64,000 bases of DNA, from contig JAVKOQ010000129.1 in assembly GCA_031835245.1 (NCBI GenBank), positions 88,574 through 152,573 on the forward strand. Reading direction: 5' to 3'. The stretch is from Balamuthia mandrillaris (lineage: Eukaryota > Discosea > Longamoebia > Balamuthiidae). Under the pieces are notes generated by a model. It was not told the origin of the DNA. It made no database searches and saw nothing but the letters and a program-made list of their open reading frames with translations. The position numbers and the translations under genes are program-made. Below, one piece after another: positions 11,261-22,500 of this stretch (position 1 is the first letter of the stretch; each line of letters opens with the position of its first letter).

Positions 11261-12805
11261 ATGTTTAGCAAGCGTGCCGCTCAAGAACGTGCTTCTTCGC
11301 AATTCGACGACTCCTCTCCGTCGGCTTCTCCTTCGGCTGCCGCTACTGTAAGAGGCGTGCGTTCGGTCCAGTTTGACGGAGGGGTTGACTTTGAGGAAGC
11401 AGACGAAGCCAACAGCAAGTCGCCGGAGGTCGACCAAAAGAAACGGAGAACCTTGAGAACTACCAGGGCTGCTTTTATCGACAACCTAGAGAGCTCCTCC
11501 GACTCTGAAGATGACACGACCGTCACTGAAAGCGAGACGTACGGCGGCTCCGACCATGAGGAAGAACTTCAAGAGAGCCCTTTTGACGAGGCGGACGACT
11601 TAGACATACAAGAAGCCCTTACAATGGAGGTTTGCTTTTTAACATCATTTCCCTTTCTTCTCTCCTTCCTCCTAGTTGTTCTGGAGAGGAAAGAATGCAG
11701 CTTTTGAGGACTAACTCTTGATCTCGTTACGACGTGATGGGAGCAGTTGCGACAGGTGATAGGCCTCAGAAAGAAAAGAGGTAATGTCGCCGTGTTGGCC
11801 GATATTGCCGAAGGTCGTCTCTCTTTTGCCGGTCTTCGCCTCCGCGTACGTTTTTGTTGTTGCTGGCTTCCGTCTCTCTCGCGCGCGCTCTCTCTCTCCT
11901 TTTCTTCTTTCTCTATTGATCGTCTTGTGTTTTTTAAACAAAGGGAGGAGGACCGTTAGCAAGCCCAGCCACAACCACCACAAAGGAGCCAACCACCAGC
12001 CGTCTCTTGTTCGAAAGAAGAGAGGCTTTCCTCTTCACGATAGTGATGAAGACGTCCCGCTCCTCCACCAAAGTGTTGGAAGTTGGCAGCAGCACCCAAG
12101 ACGAAGCCCGTGATTGGTGCGCCTTCCTCAACCGAGTTTCGTTCTCCTGGGAGAGCGACGGTAATGATCAGGCGGCGGAGGAGGAAAAAGACGGAATGCA
12201 AGGCTTCCTTTGGATCAAAGCGCCAAAGGAAACATGGAACAGATACTACGCCAAGATAGATAGCACCCACTTTGAATGGTTTAGCTGCGCGGATGTCGTA
12301 CGTACCCTTTTCTTGCTGTCCTCTCTCTGTGTGTGGTCTGATGTTGCGTTGCGTCGCTTCACAACAGACAAGCTATGCGGTCAAGCATCTATCGGCCTAC
12401 ATAGAGAAGCAAAAAGAGAGCAACAACACGAGCAACAAGAGCAGCGGCAGCTTGAGGCAATTGTGGAGCAAAGATGACTTTGGGAGGGCTGTTCATCGCT
12501 CCGTCCAACTCAGCAAAGTCACCAAATGCAATACCTGCCTTACCGTTCGATACACTGGCATAGGAAGCGCTGGTGCAACAAACTCCGCCTCGCGACGCTT
12601 TCAGTTCTTGATGGTTGAGGGAGAGGCCCGTCGATGGCTGCATCTTCTCCACCTTCTCAGGGTGTCAGGCAGAGAGGCTCTCAACAAGTCGGCGGGTCCT
12701 TGGGCTACTCCCCTGCTGACGATGGATCGTTACATTCGGCACAAGTCAAGCCCACTTTACAGTATGTCTCCTATCATCGTTTTGTTAGTTACTAAAAGCT
12801 TCTAA

Positions 12806-12844
<39 letters not shown>

Positions 12845-14585
12845 CTCTGTTCATTCTTGCAATACCTGGAGACTCGTTGGCAGGGAATCGAATGGCCTCC
12901 GAGGATACTCGCTTCTGCAACCAGATAAGAGAGGTGCTGGAAAAGCTGCAAGACAAAGCCATGCACGACTACAAAACCGCAGCGACAGCAGCGGGGGTCG
13001 GTGATGGGCATTACCGCATCATAAGCCTTGACGGCGGCGGCGTGAAAGGCATTTTGGAGGCCGTCATCCTGCAACGACTCGAGAAAATCTATCCTGACTT
13101 GCTGCATCGCACAAACATGTTCGCGGGGGTGTCGATCGGCTCCATAGTGTCCAGTCTATTGGCCTACGGCTATACGCCCACCACTCTCGTCGAGATCATG
13201 AAAGTGTGCGGTAGTCCCATGCTCGTTCGTTCCAAAGCCAAGACCTTGAACGGCCTTCCCATTCAGGCAGCAAAGTTTGGAGATCACAGGCAGCGTTTGC
13301 TAGGCCAGGAGATGTTGAAAGGAGCCACGCTGAAGGAAGTGCTGCCAAAGCATCTGCTGGTCACTAACTTCCTGTTGGATAACGAGTTAGCTGATAAGAA
13401 CGAGAGGAGTTGGGAATCTCAGGTTTGTTGTTTTCCTCTCTTCTGTCTTTCACCCTTCTTGCCTTTCTGCTCATCTGTTGCTCTAACTTTCTGGTGATGC
13501 ATCGTACATAGATATTCCATAACGTCCCACAGAAGCCACGTGGAAAGAGTGCTGACGGCTCCTTTTCCCTATCCAAGGAAAAAGAAGAAACGGAGATAGA
13601 CGAGGATGCCATCCAAAGCGCAGGTCTCAACTACTTTCCAAAGACATTGCTGGATACACCAATATGGGATTGTGTGATGGGCTCTGCAGCAGCTCCCACC
13701 TATTTCCCAAGTTACAAAGGCTGCGTGGATGGTGGTGTCATGTGTAATGACCCTTCCTTAACCGCCGCCACCGTAGTCATGAGCGATAGCAACCTCCATC
13801 CTGTCGACAAGAGCAAAATCCACATCCTCTCTTTGGGCACCGGTTTGTCTCTCCTCTCTTCTTACTTTCCTTGTTTGCTTTTTCTTCGAGTTGAAACCGT
13901 CATCTAACTGTTTTTTAAAAAACAAATTGAAGGTCGATTGCCACAGTACATAGACGGAGCACATCACGATTGGGGATTGTTAAAATGGGGTCCGTACCTT
14001 AGCACGGTGCTGCTAGAAGCCACCAACCAGCATGTCAGGCAGTTGATCAGCTATTTGTTGGGGGACAATTACGTGCGGTGCAACCCGGTGTTCAGCAAGC
14101 CCTTTGCTATGGACGATGCCTCCATCATCCCGGAGCTCATCCAAATTGCGGAGCAGTATGACCTCTCTGATGTTTGCGCGTGGATCGAGGAGCATTGGTA
14201 CTCTGAAGAGGAAAAGAAGGAGCGCAAGAAGAAAAAGAAAAAGATGCAGAAGTTAAAGGACATGAAGATGGAGGGGCAGAAGAAAAAGAAGAAGAAGAAG
14301 AAAAAGCATAAGCATAAGCAAAAGGTGGGTAAAGGCGAAGAGAAGAAGGAAGAGGAAGAGAAGAAGGAAGAGGAAGAGAAGAAGGAAGATGTGGAAGAGG
14401 AAGAAGAGGAAGAGAAAGAAGTACCGAAACAAGAGGAACATTTCAGGAAAAGACGGCAGCTCTTGCAGACAAGAGTTCAGAAAATCAAGAAGAATGAGGA
14501 GGATCTAGACAAGGAGGGAGAAATGAAAGGAGCTGTTGGCAACACGACGTGGTTCGGCACCACTGGTACTTTTATTGTTGGGTGA
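11261..14585 (+). CDS. Patatin-like phospholipase with PH-like region and Lys/Glu-rich tail
   Basis: Seven exons in phase: 11261-11629, 11747-11845, 11944-12297, 12368-12761, 12884-13422, 13512-13842, 13933-14585 (912 residues). The patatin core is complete: oxyanion loop DGGGVKG (about residue 454), nucleophile elbow GVSIGS (Ser about 488) and the dyad Asp in VDGGVMCNDP (about 657). Upstream, GFLWIKAPKETWNRYYAK looks like the start of a PH domain, suggesting phosphoinositide recruitment. The N-terminal 120 residues are acidic/Ser-rich. Residues about 785-880 are almost entirely Lys and Glu and probably form a long charged helix. Expected activity is Ser-Asp lipid acyl hydrolase (iPLA2-like). 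The second exon could begin three bases earlier. Confidence 0.88.
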
Positions 14586-14697
14586 TTCGTATTAGCCTCC
14601 AAACAAACAAACGACAACCCTTTTGGAATGTGAGTTATGTTTTTTTTGAAGTCTGCAAACAAAAAGTTTGGGTTTGCAATGAAATGAGGGAGGAAGC

Positions 14698-15884
14698 TTA
14701 TTGTTTCTTGTCCTTGGGCTTCACGTTCCAGTAATACAGGATTTGGGCCAGGATAATACCGTTCAGCAGAGCGGCTGTGGCGTAGCTCGCCAAGACTATT
14801 GTTGACAAAAAGTGAATGAGTGGGAGTTATATGAGGAGAGAAGAAAGTGAAGAAAGAATGTACCGAGAGGATCAGCGGTTTCAGTGACGGTGGTGAAGAC
14901 TCTGGCCAATGATCCTCCGAAGTTGAGGAAAAAGGTGACAAACGAAAGTTGTCCCGTTGAACCGTTCTGTAGTTTTAAATAAAACAAAGAGAGCGGAACT
15001 GAGCAAGACAAAAAAAACGAGAAGAGGAGAGGAAGAAAAAACCTTGTAATTGGCGAGGACTTGGGGGATGCGGCTGGATATCACCAACGGTGTAACAGAC
15101 AACTAAAAAGAGGGGCGCGTTTGTTATTGTTTCTCACCATAAATAAGAAGAAAGAAGAAAGAAGAAGAAAGAAGAAAAAAAGGGAGCAACTAGTCATGAG
15201 AACCAACCTGCAAAAACTGAAGAGTATTGGGTGGCAAAGCACCGGACAGGCAATAATAAAGGCCTGCAGCGTAGAGAAAAGTGGCAGCAACGCCATTCGT
15301 GCTAATGCCGCCCAAAGAGAACATCATGATCTGGTACAGAATAAACAGGTCTGCATGAAAGAACGAGTGATTACAAGTTAGATCACACATGCACGCAGCC
15401 GCATCGCGAAGCTTTCAAATGGTGGTTTGGAGGCCTATTTTTACCGAACAAGATCACAAAGCAAGACCTACATGGGGAGCAAAGATGGGACGAGGAAACA
15501 AAAAAAAAGTTTAGTGGCTAGAAAAGAAGGGACTTGAATTCAACCAAATAGCAAAGACGCACTCTCCATAGGTCAAGAAAGAGTAGCCGTTGTTGAAGCT
15601 GTAGATCGTAGCGCAAGTAGCTCTAATGTGATGCGTATTGGAAAAAGAAAAATGAGAAGGTGAGTGATCGGTAAAATCTTCCCTTCTCTCTCTCTCCCCC
15701 CGGCAAGAAAGATTATGAAAGGCGCAAACCCCAAGAGCTCCAGCACGATAGCGGAGGCGGCGATGCCTTCAGCCGATTTGGCCTGTTGGATCTTGAGGAT
15801 CTGGGGAAGCTTGTAGACCAAGGATCCCGCCAAAATGCCATAGCTCAGCGCTTTGCTCAACAGTTGGGCGTGGGTGGGCTCCAT
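14698..15884 (-). CDS. MPDU1: Mannose-P-dolichol utilization defect 1 protein (PQ-loop)
   Basis: Seven exons in phase: 15884-15730, 15622-15563, 15467-15445, 15350-15208, 15102-15043, 14966-14864, 14795-14698 (213 residues). Both PQ-loop repeats are present: [17 protein letters not shown] near the N-terminus and [20 protein letters not shown] later. [17 protein letters not shown] matches the human protein closely. The chain ends in a polar KPKDKK tail. MPDU1 is an ER membrane protein needed for use of dolichol-phosphate mannose and glucose in N-glycan and GPI assembly. The third exon is only 23 nt; without it the phase breaks and seven conserved residues are lost. Confidence 0.93.
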
Positions 15885-16216
15885 TTCTCTTTCTTTCTCT
15901 TTATTTTTTCTTGTTCCCTCCGCTCGAGCTCGTCACGAGAGAGCCCAACAAAAATTCGCGACGACATGGAATGTGAACTCAAAGGAGCAGCCAACGAAGT
16001 CAGATGGAGGACATTTGACTTCGTTTGTGACGTGGCACCCCTTTGTTTTGGGCAATGTCGACAACAAATAGAAAGGCGTAAGGACCAACAAAAAAAAAGA
16101 GGTTTCGTTGTTGTTGTTGTCGGCTGACAGATCAGAGGAAGGGAAGAGAAGAAGCCATAACCCAAAAAAAAATTTAGAATAGCAGGAGAGGGAGGGGCGA
16201 AAAAAAACATAGTAAG
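15885..16216. other. Short divergent promoter, 332 bp
   Basis: Separates the MPDU1 start (minus) from the syntaxin start (plus). Contains a CGTTGTTGTTGTTG run near 16110 and poly-A tracts. No gene seen. Confidence 0.65.
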
Positions 16217-17621
16217 ATGTCATTCAAGGATAGAACGTTGGAGTTTGTTCAGGTGGTGGAAACGCTCGGGCGGAAGAGGCAAGGGCCTGGCCCTGGCACG
16301 GCCGTCACCAGCCATGTCAGGCTGCCGCTCCTCAACAAGCCCTCCTCGGCTGAGGCCGTCTCCTCCGTCCCCAAGTCTCAGTTTACCATGGTGGCTGGAC
16401 AGATTGGCAGGCAGATACACGAAACTTCCAACAAGCTTTCCAAGCTCACTAAGCGTAACTTAACCTTCTCTCAACTCTTCTTCCCTTTTCTTCACTTTCT
16501 TCCCTCTTCTCTACCCTTGTTCTCCCATCTATTTCTTCTTTTTCTGCTTTCACTTCTTTCACCAATCTCTCTCTATCTCTTGGGGCCTTTTTTTTTTTTT
16601 TTGCTGAGACCTTTCTTTCTCGTGTTCATCATGTTCAGTGGCAAGAAACACATCTTTGTTTGATGACAAGTCGGTGGAAATACAGCAACTGACCTGCGTG
16701 ATCAAGCAAGACATCACCACCCTAAACCAACAGATAGACGCCCTGCAAAACTTTGTCCGCTCCCAAAAGACGCTGCGGAAAAACAAACAAACCGAAAACC
16801 ACACCACCAACATCGTTTCCTCTCTAAAGTCCAAACTCGCCAGCACCACCAAACAGTTTCAAAGCGTGTTGGAAACCAGAACAAAGAACCTCAAAGTGCA
16901 ACAAGAAAAACGACAACAGTTTGAGGGCTTCAATAAGGGAGGCTCTTCACTGTTTGCCTTGTCTCCTACACGACCTCATTCTGGTTCTTATATTCTCTCC
17001 TTTCTCTTTTGCTTTGTATCTTTCTCTTTTCGTTTCCCTTCTTTCTTGCTTTGCTTTCTTTTTTCCATTTTCTGTCTTTTGTGTTGGTTATTAATGTATC
17101 AAAACCACAGTAGGAGGAGAGTCATTCCAGCACCGCCCCCTGCTATTTGGTGGCGCAGATGAGAGGTAAGCCAGACTTGTAACGCGCATGATGCTTGTTA
17201 AAAGAGAGGCCCTTGCTAACAACAGTTCGGCCAAAGTAGCAGGGAAGAAGGACGGGAGGATGTGGCCATTTCTATACCTACCGGAGGAGCAATTGTACCT
17301 CATCAGCAACAACAACAACAGTCACTGCTAGCATCACAGGATAGCTACCTGGCAAGCCGGGCGGAGGCCGTGGAGAGCATCGAACAGACAATTGTGGAGC
17401 TGCAGGGCATATTCGTGCAGCTGGCCAACATCGTGGCGGAGCAAGGAGAGATGATGCAGAGAATAGACGCCAACATAGACCACACCCTCGTCAACGTGAA
17501 CAGCGCGCAGGATGAGCTGCTCAAGTATCTGCGGAGCATTTCTGGCAACCGAGCCCTCATCGTCAAGATGTTCCTCGTTCTGGTTGTATTTATTATCCTC
17601 TTTGTGGCCTTTTTTGCTTAG
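16217..17621 (+). CDS. STX5: Syntaxin-5-like Qa-SNARE (Sed5)
   Basis: Four exons in phase: 16217-16454, 16639-16983, 17111-17165, 17237-17621 (340 residues). The N-terminus has an SFKDRTLEF peptide, the Sly1-binding motif of Sed5/syntaxin 5. The Habc region includes SLFDDKSVEIQQLTCVIKQDI. The SNARE helix follows DSYLASRAEAVESIEQTI and centres on a Gln zero-layer within VAEQGEMMQRID. A single C-terminal membrane anchor (MFLVLVVFIILFVAFFA) ends the protein. It is the Golgi/ER-Golgi Qa-SNARE for COPII and COPI vesicle fusion. The last acceptor is the weak-looking CCAAAG|TAG; the more obvious CAACAG site 11 bp upstream would break the frame. Confidence 0.94.
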
Positions 17622-18145
17622 CGATCCAACAGAGTTCTTCTCTTTCCCTCTCCTCCCCCACCTTCGCGGTGCAGCAAATCAAACATTTCTTCTCTGTTGT
17701 TCGTTTTTCCCAGATCAATGACATCACCAGATCATCCAGATAGGCAACCCTCAAGCAACCTACCAAAAATAAGGCGTAATGTCCACATAAAATATATGTG
17801 CTTTTGGTTTGTGGTTCCAAAAAAATTGCACGGCAAAATAAAACAGGAGGGGGGGGTTTTTTTTTGGTTTGCTCTCCAGTTTCCTTCTTCCTTTTCAAAA
17901 GGTTTTGTTTTTGTGTTACCCCCAGGGTCCTGCTGCTGAACCTTCACCAGAAGGCCTTCGTCGTTGAAAAAAAAAAAAAGTAACGCCCTTGCGTAGTAGC
18001 AACAGAAATACACAAAGGTAACCTCTCCTCCCTTCCTCTAGGGAAACAACTACAGAAAAACAACGAAAGAGAGCTCTCTCTTCTTACTCCCTCCCCCCCT
18101 GCTTTTTTTTTTCTTGTGTTTAATATCTACTTTGTTGGAGGGCAG
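17622..18145. other. Intergenic, 524 bp
   Basis: Between syntaxin and the ankyrin gene, same orientation. Contains homopolymer runs (G8T9 near 17847). No supported gene. Confidence 0.7.
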
Positions 18146-18812
18146 ATGGCAGATGAAAGAGCTGAGAATCAACGACTCTTCATAGAGTTCTCCAAACGAG
18201 GACAAATCGACAACATGGAGATGATGCTCGGCGAGGACGGCGTTTCCGTCAACGGAAAGGACAGCTTGGGCTGCACAGCCCTCCACTGGGCCGCCAGCGC
18301 CGGTCATGTGGAAGCCATCAAGTGGTTGCTCGCCAACAAGGCCAACCCCAACGCTCAAAACAACCAAGGAGAAACCCCCTTGCACAAGGCCGCGTGGCGT
18401 AACTTTGTGGAGGCTTGTACCTTCCTTGTCAAAGGAGGAGCAGAGCGACGCCTCTTGAATAAGGACGAGCGAGCGGCTTACTCCTATGCCCGCTCCGACG
18501 AGTGCAGACGTGTCTGTGCCCCCGAACAATCTGCAGGTAAGTTTATTTTATTTTATTTGTTTAAAAAGCGTTGTCTTACTCGTCACTCGTTCTTTCTTTT
18601 TCTTTTCCTCTTTCTTTTATCTTTATTCTTTTTCCATTTTGCTTTTCATGCATTCTTTGTTTCTCCAATTCCTCATTGTTGCTTCTTATCTCCAATAAGG
18701 TGCCACCACAAACGCTTTGCAAAGAGCTTTGGAAGAGGCAGCAACAATGGAGGGCGGAGATGATGCTGACTCTGGGGACGACGAGAAGGAGCGTGAGAAA
18801 TGGGACGACTAG
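18146..18812 (+). CDS. Small ankyrin-repeat protein
   Basis: Two exons, 18146-18536 and 18700-18812 (167 residues). At least three ankyrin repeats are visible: around residues 8-35, then DSLGCTALHWAASAGHVEAIKWLL and NQGETPLHKAAWRNFVEACTFLV, each with the TALHWAA/TPLHKAA turn. The C-terminus is short and acidic (DDADSGDDEKEREKWDD). Ankyrin arrays bind other proteins; the architecture resembles small gankyrin-type or myotrophin-type adaptors, but nothing specific identifies a partner. The start ATG is the first in frame after a T-rich leader. Confidence 0.8.
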
Positions 18813-19541
18813 TCACGTGCGTTTCTTCTCATCAGAAAATGCACTGGAGTAGTAATTGTGATGGTAGTAAGTTGAGGCGGAAGAGAAACACACACAATAG
18901 CGACAGCATGCACTGAACGCTATGTTCATTTCTCTCTTGTTATTGTTTTTAGGACTCATTTTATTTCTAGAAGGATAAGTAAACTTGGCTAAGTGTACGA
19001 TTAGCAACCAAACCCCAACCCAGCTCCTCTTTCCACGTTTCACCACCCTCTCTTTTGGTGGCCACCACTTTTTTCGCTCTTTAGCCAAGTGTGGTAACCT
19101 GAGGGGTGAATGTTACTAGTTGTGTAATTTAAGCCAAATCCAAAAGGCAACAATTGCTGATTGGTCAACCGTGTATTGGCTGACGTGCCAACCCCAACCA
19201 AAATTTGTCCACAAGTTTGAGGGGGCTGCACCTCCCTCCCTCCCTTTGTAATTTTTGTTATTTTTTCCCAATAACGAAACAAGGGAAGAGAGGCAAAAGG
19301 GGGGGAAATTGCTTGTGCTCGGGGGCTGTGACATAAAACAACCTGTAGTCTGCTTCGCCAAACTCTTTTTTTTCTCTTTTTTTTTTTTGGTTTCTTTGTT
19401 CCCTTTTTCTTTTGAGAGCTGGATTGTCGGCGGGTCTTTTTTTTTTTCGATTTTTCTTGTGCAGTTTTGGATTATCGAAGAGTAGCGGTTCCCCGCAACA
19501 AGTATTTTTTTTCTTAAAAAAATAACAGTGATCTACTCAAA
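18813..19541. other. Intergenic, 729 bp
   Basis: Promoter side of the myosin gene. Contains T-rich tracts near 19370-19450 and a CACGTG box at 18816. I see no RNA gene or ORF of quality. Confidence 0.65.
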
Positions 19542-22500
19542 ATGAACGACCAGAGAGGGCGTATGGTTCGTTGTGGTTTTTTCTTTCTTTGCGTCTCTTT
19601 TCTTTTGCTTGTTCATAGTTTGCGGCCGTGAGTGCTCACCTTAGAAATTTCTTGTGGTTTTACCCAACAAGGGCAAAGATGCCGTTGCCCAACGTGGCGT
19701 GGACGACTTGGTGCTGATGCCTAAAATCACCGAACAAGACATTGTAGCAAACTTGCACAAGCGTTACATGAACGATTTGATCTACGTGCGTGCTTTTCTG
19801 TTCCTCTCTCCACCCCTTTCTTCAACGGAGAAGTTCCCTTTCGCAGCATTCCGCGACTAACATGCAGCCTCTTAAAAAAACAATAGACCAACATCGGACC
19901 TGTACTTATTTCTATCAATCCCTTCAGAAGAATTGAGGCTCTCTACGAGCAAAAATGCTTGTTGTCCTACAGAGGCAGGTTCAGGCACGAGCTGCCTCCT
20001 CACGTCTTTGCGTTGGCCGAAGAGGCCTACCGTGGCGTCAAAGGCGAGGGTGACAACCAATGTGTTATTATTAGGTTGGTAAAGCTTCTTTTGCTTTCAA
20101 CCAAAGCGAGTTCCCCCGAAAAAGAAACACTGATGCATACTCTACTACAGCGGGGAGTCTGGAGCTGGTAAGACGGAAGCCTCTAAGCTTGTCATGCAGT
20201 ATGTAGCAGCTGTCAGCGGCAACAGCGCTGGTGTAGATTTTGTAAAGCACGTTATCTTGGAGTCCAATCCTTTGTTGGAGGCCTTTGGTAACGCCAAGAC
20301 GCTCCGTAACAACAATTCTAGCCGTTTTGGTAAATACTTTGAAATCAACTTCAACAAAGCGGGCGACCCCTGTGGTGGCAGAATTACCAACTACCTGCTT
20401 GAGAAGGTATATTTTTTCTGTGAACCATTTCTTTCTCTGCTAGATGCTAAGAACACCTTTTTGTGTTACGCAGTCCCGAATTATCTTCCAAAATGTCGGA
20501 GAGAGAAACTTTCACGTGTTCTACCAACTGCTGATGGGAGCCTCTGACACTGAAGCCAGTACGTTGCTTCTTTGCGAAAAGTTATCTCAGGACCTGAACT
20601 GATCGAGCTCGCTCTATTTGTTTCCTTGTAGACTCACTGCAGTTGTATTCCCCGGAGCACTTTTGGTACTTGTGCCAAAGCCAGTGCTACACTGTGGACG
20701 GTATTGATGACGCCAAAGAGTTTGCGGATACGAGGAATGCCATGAACGTCATGCAAATCCCTCCTGAAGTACAGGCCAACATCTGGCGTCTTGTCGCGGG
20801 TATTCTTCACTTGGGCAACGTAAGCTTCCGCGAAGGTGCCAAGGGTTCTGCTGGTGTTGCTGACGAAAATGGTATGGCTCTTAACTCTGCCTTGAAGATG
20901 GAGGTGTTATGTATTTATTTACAATTGCTTCTGCTTTCTATTCCAGTTTTGGCTTTGGCATCCCAATTCCTTGGCGTAGAACCATTCGCCCTGCAAAATG
21001 CTCTCCTCTTCCGAGTGTTGAACACGGGTGGTGGTGGTGCCAAGAAGATGTCTACTTATAACGTGCCTCAAAGCGCGGAGCAAGCCGCCTCTGCTCGCGA
21101 TGCCTTGGCCAAGACCATTTACTCCAGAATGTTCGACTTTATCGTAGAGCAAGTCAACAGGGCCTTGCAGAGCCAAGGCAGTCAGGCCAGCACCATCATT
21201 GGTGTGCTTGACATTTATGGTTTTGAAATCTTCGAGGTATCTTTTCTTCTTACATGCTTCCTGGTTTTCAAGCACAGAAGCCTTACTATCCTCTCTTACG
21301 TCCACAGAAAAACGGTTTCGAACAATTTTGCATCAACTTTGTAAACGAAAAGCTACAGCAGTACTTCATTGAGCTGACGCTGAAGGCCGAACAAGAGGAG
21401 TATGTGTCGGAAGGCATTCAGTGGACCCCTATCAAATACTTTAACAACAAAGTGGTGTGCGATCTCATTGAGGGCAAGGTACACATTTGCCTTTCCTGTA
21501 TTATTTTGGGCACCAGCACTAAGCTTTTGTATTTTTTTTTTGTAGGTTCCCCCTGGTGTTTTTTCCATGTTGGACGACGTATGCTACACCATGCACTCCC
21601 AGACCTCCGGTGTGGACGTCAAGTTCTTGCAGAAGTGCAGCGGCCAATACAGCAGCCATCCTCACTTTAGAGGCATGAATACTGCTTTCATGATCAAGCA
21701 TTATGCCGGTGATGTACGTGTTTGGCTTCTGTTTTGTTTTTTCGACCATTAATCCTATGTTCCATCACTACAGGTGACCTACGAGGTGGACGGTTTTTGC
21801 GAAAAGAACAAGGACACCCTGTTTAACGACATAATCGAAGTCATGCAAATGAGCAACAACTCGTTGCTGGTATCTTGGTTCCCTGAAGACACGCAACAGC
21901 TCCAAAAGAAGAGGCCTACAACAGCTGGTTTCAAGCTCAAGTCCTCTTGTGGCGAGCTGATGGCTGCGTTGAGCAAGTGTTCGCCCCATTACATCCGTTG
22001 CATTAAGCCCAACGAAAACAAAGCCTACCACGACTGGGACGAGCAGCGAGTAAGACATCAAGTGCAATACCTGGGTCTGTTGGAAAACGTGCGTGTGAGA
22101 AGAGCAGGTTTCGCCTACCGTGCCCCATTCGACCGCTTCCTGAAGCGTTACAAGAAGTTATCCAACAAGACGTGGGGTGTGTGGGGAGAATGGTCTGGCG
22201 CTCCTCTTGACGGCTGCAAGGCCCTTCTCGCCGATCTGGGTCTGGACAACCAGCAGTGGCAACTGGGCAGGACTAAGGTCTTTATCCGCCACCCCGAGAC
22301 CCTCTTCTTCCTGGAAGAGTGCTTGGACAGGCGAGACTATGACTGCGCCCTCCGTATCCAGAAGGCTTGGAAGCACTGGAAGTCTCGCAAGCACCAGCTC
22401 GAGCAGCGCAAGTTTGCCGCTGACCTGCTCAAGGGCAAGAAGGAAAGACAAAGGCTCAGCGTCAACCGCAAGTACGAGTTTGACTACATCAGCTACGATT

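Noticed and set aside
14253..14441. Hydrophobic minus-strand peptide (Leu/Phe-rich)
   Set aside because: Antisense of the Lys/Glu-coding GAA/AAG run of the patatin gene.
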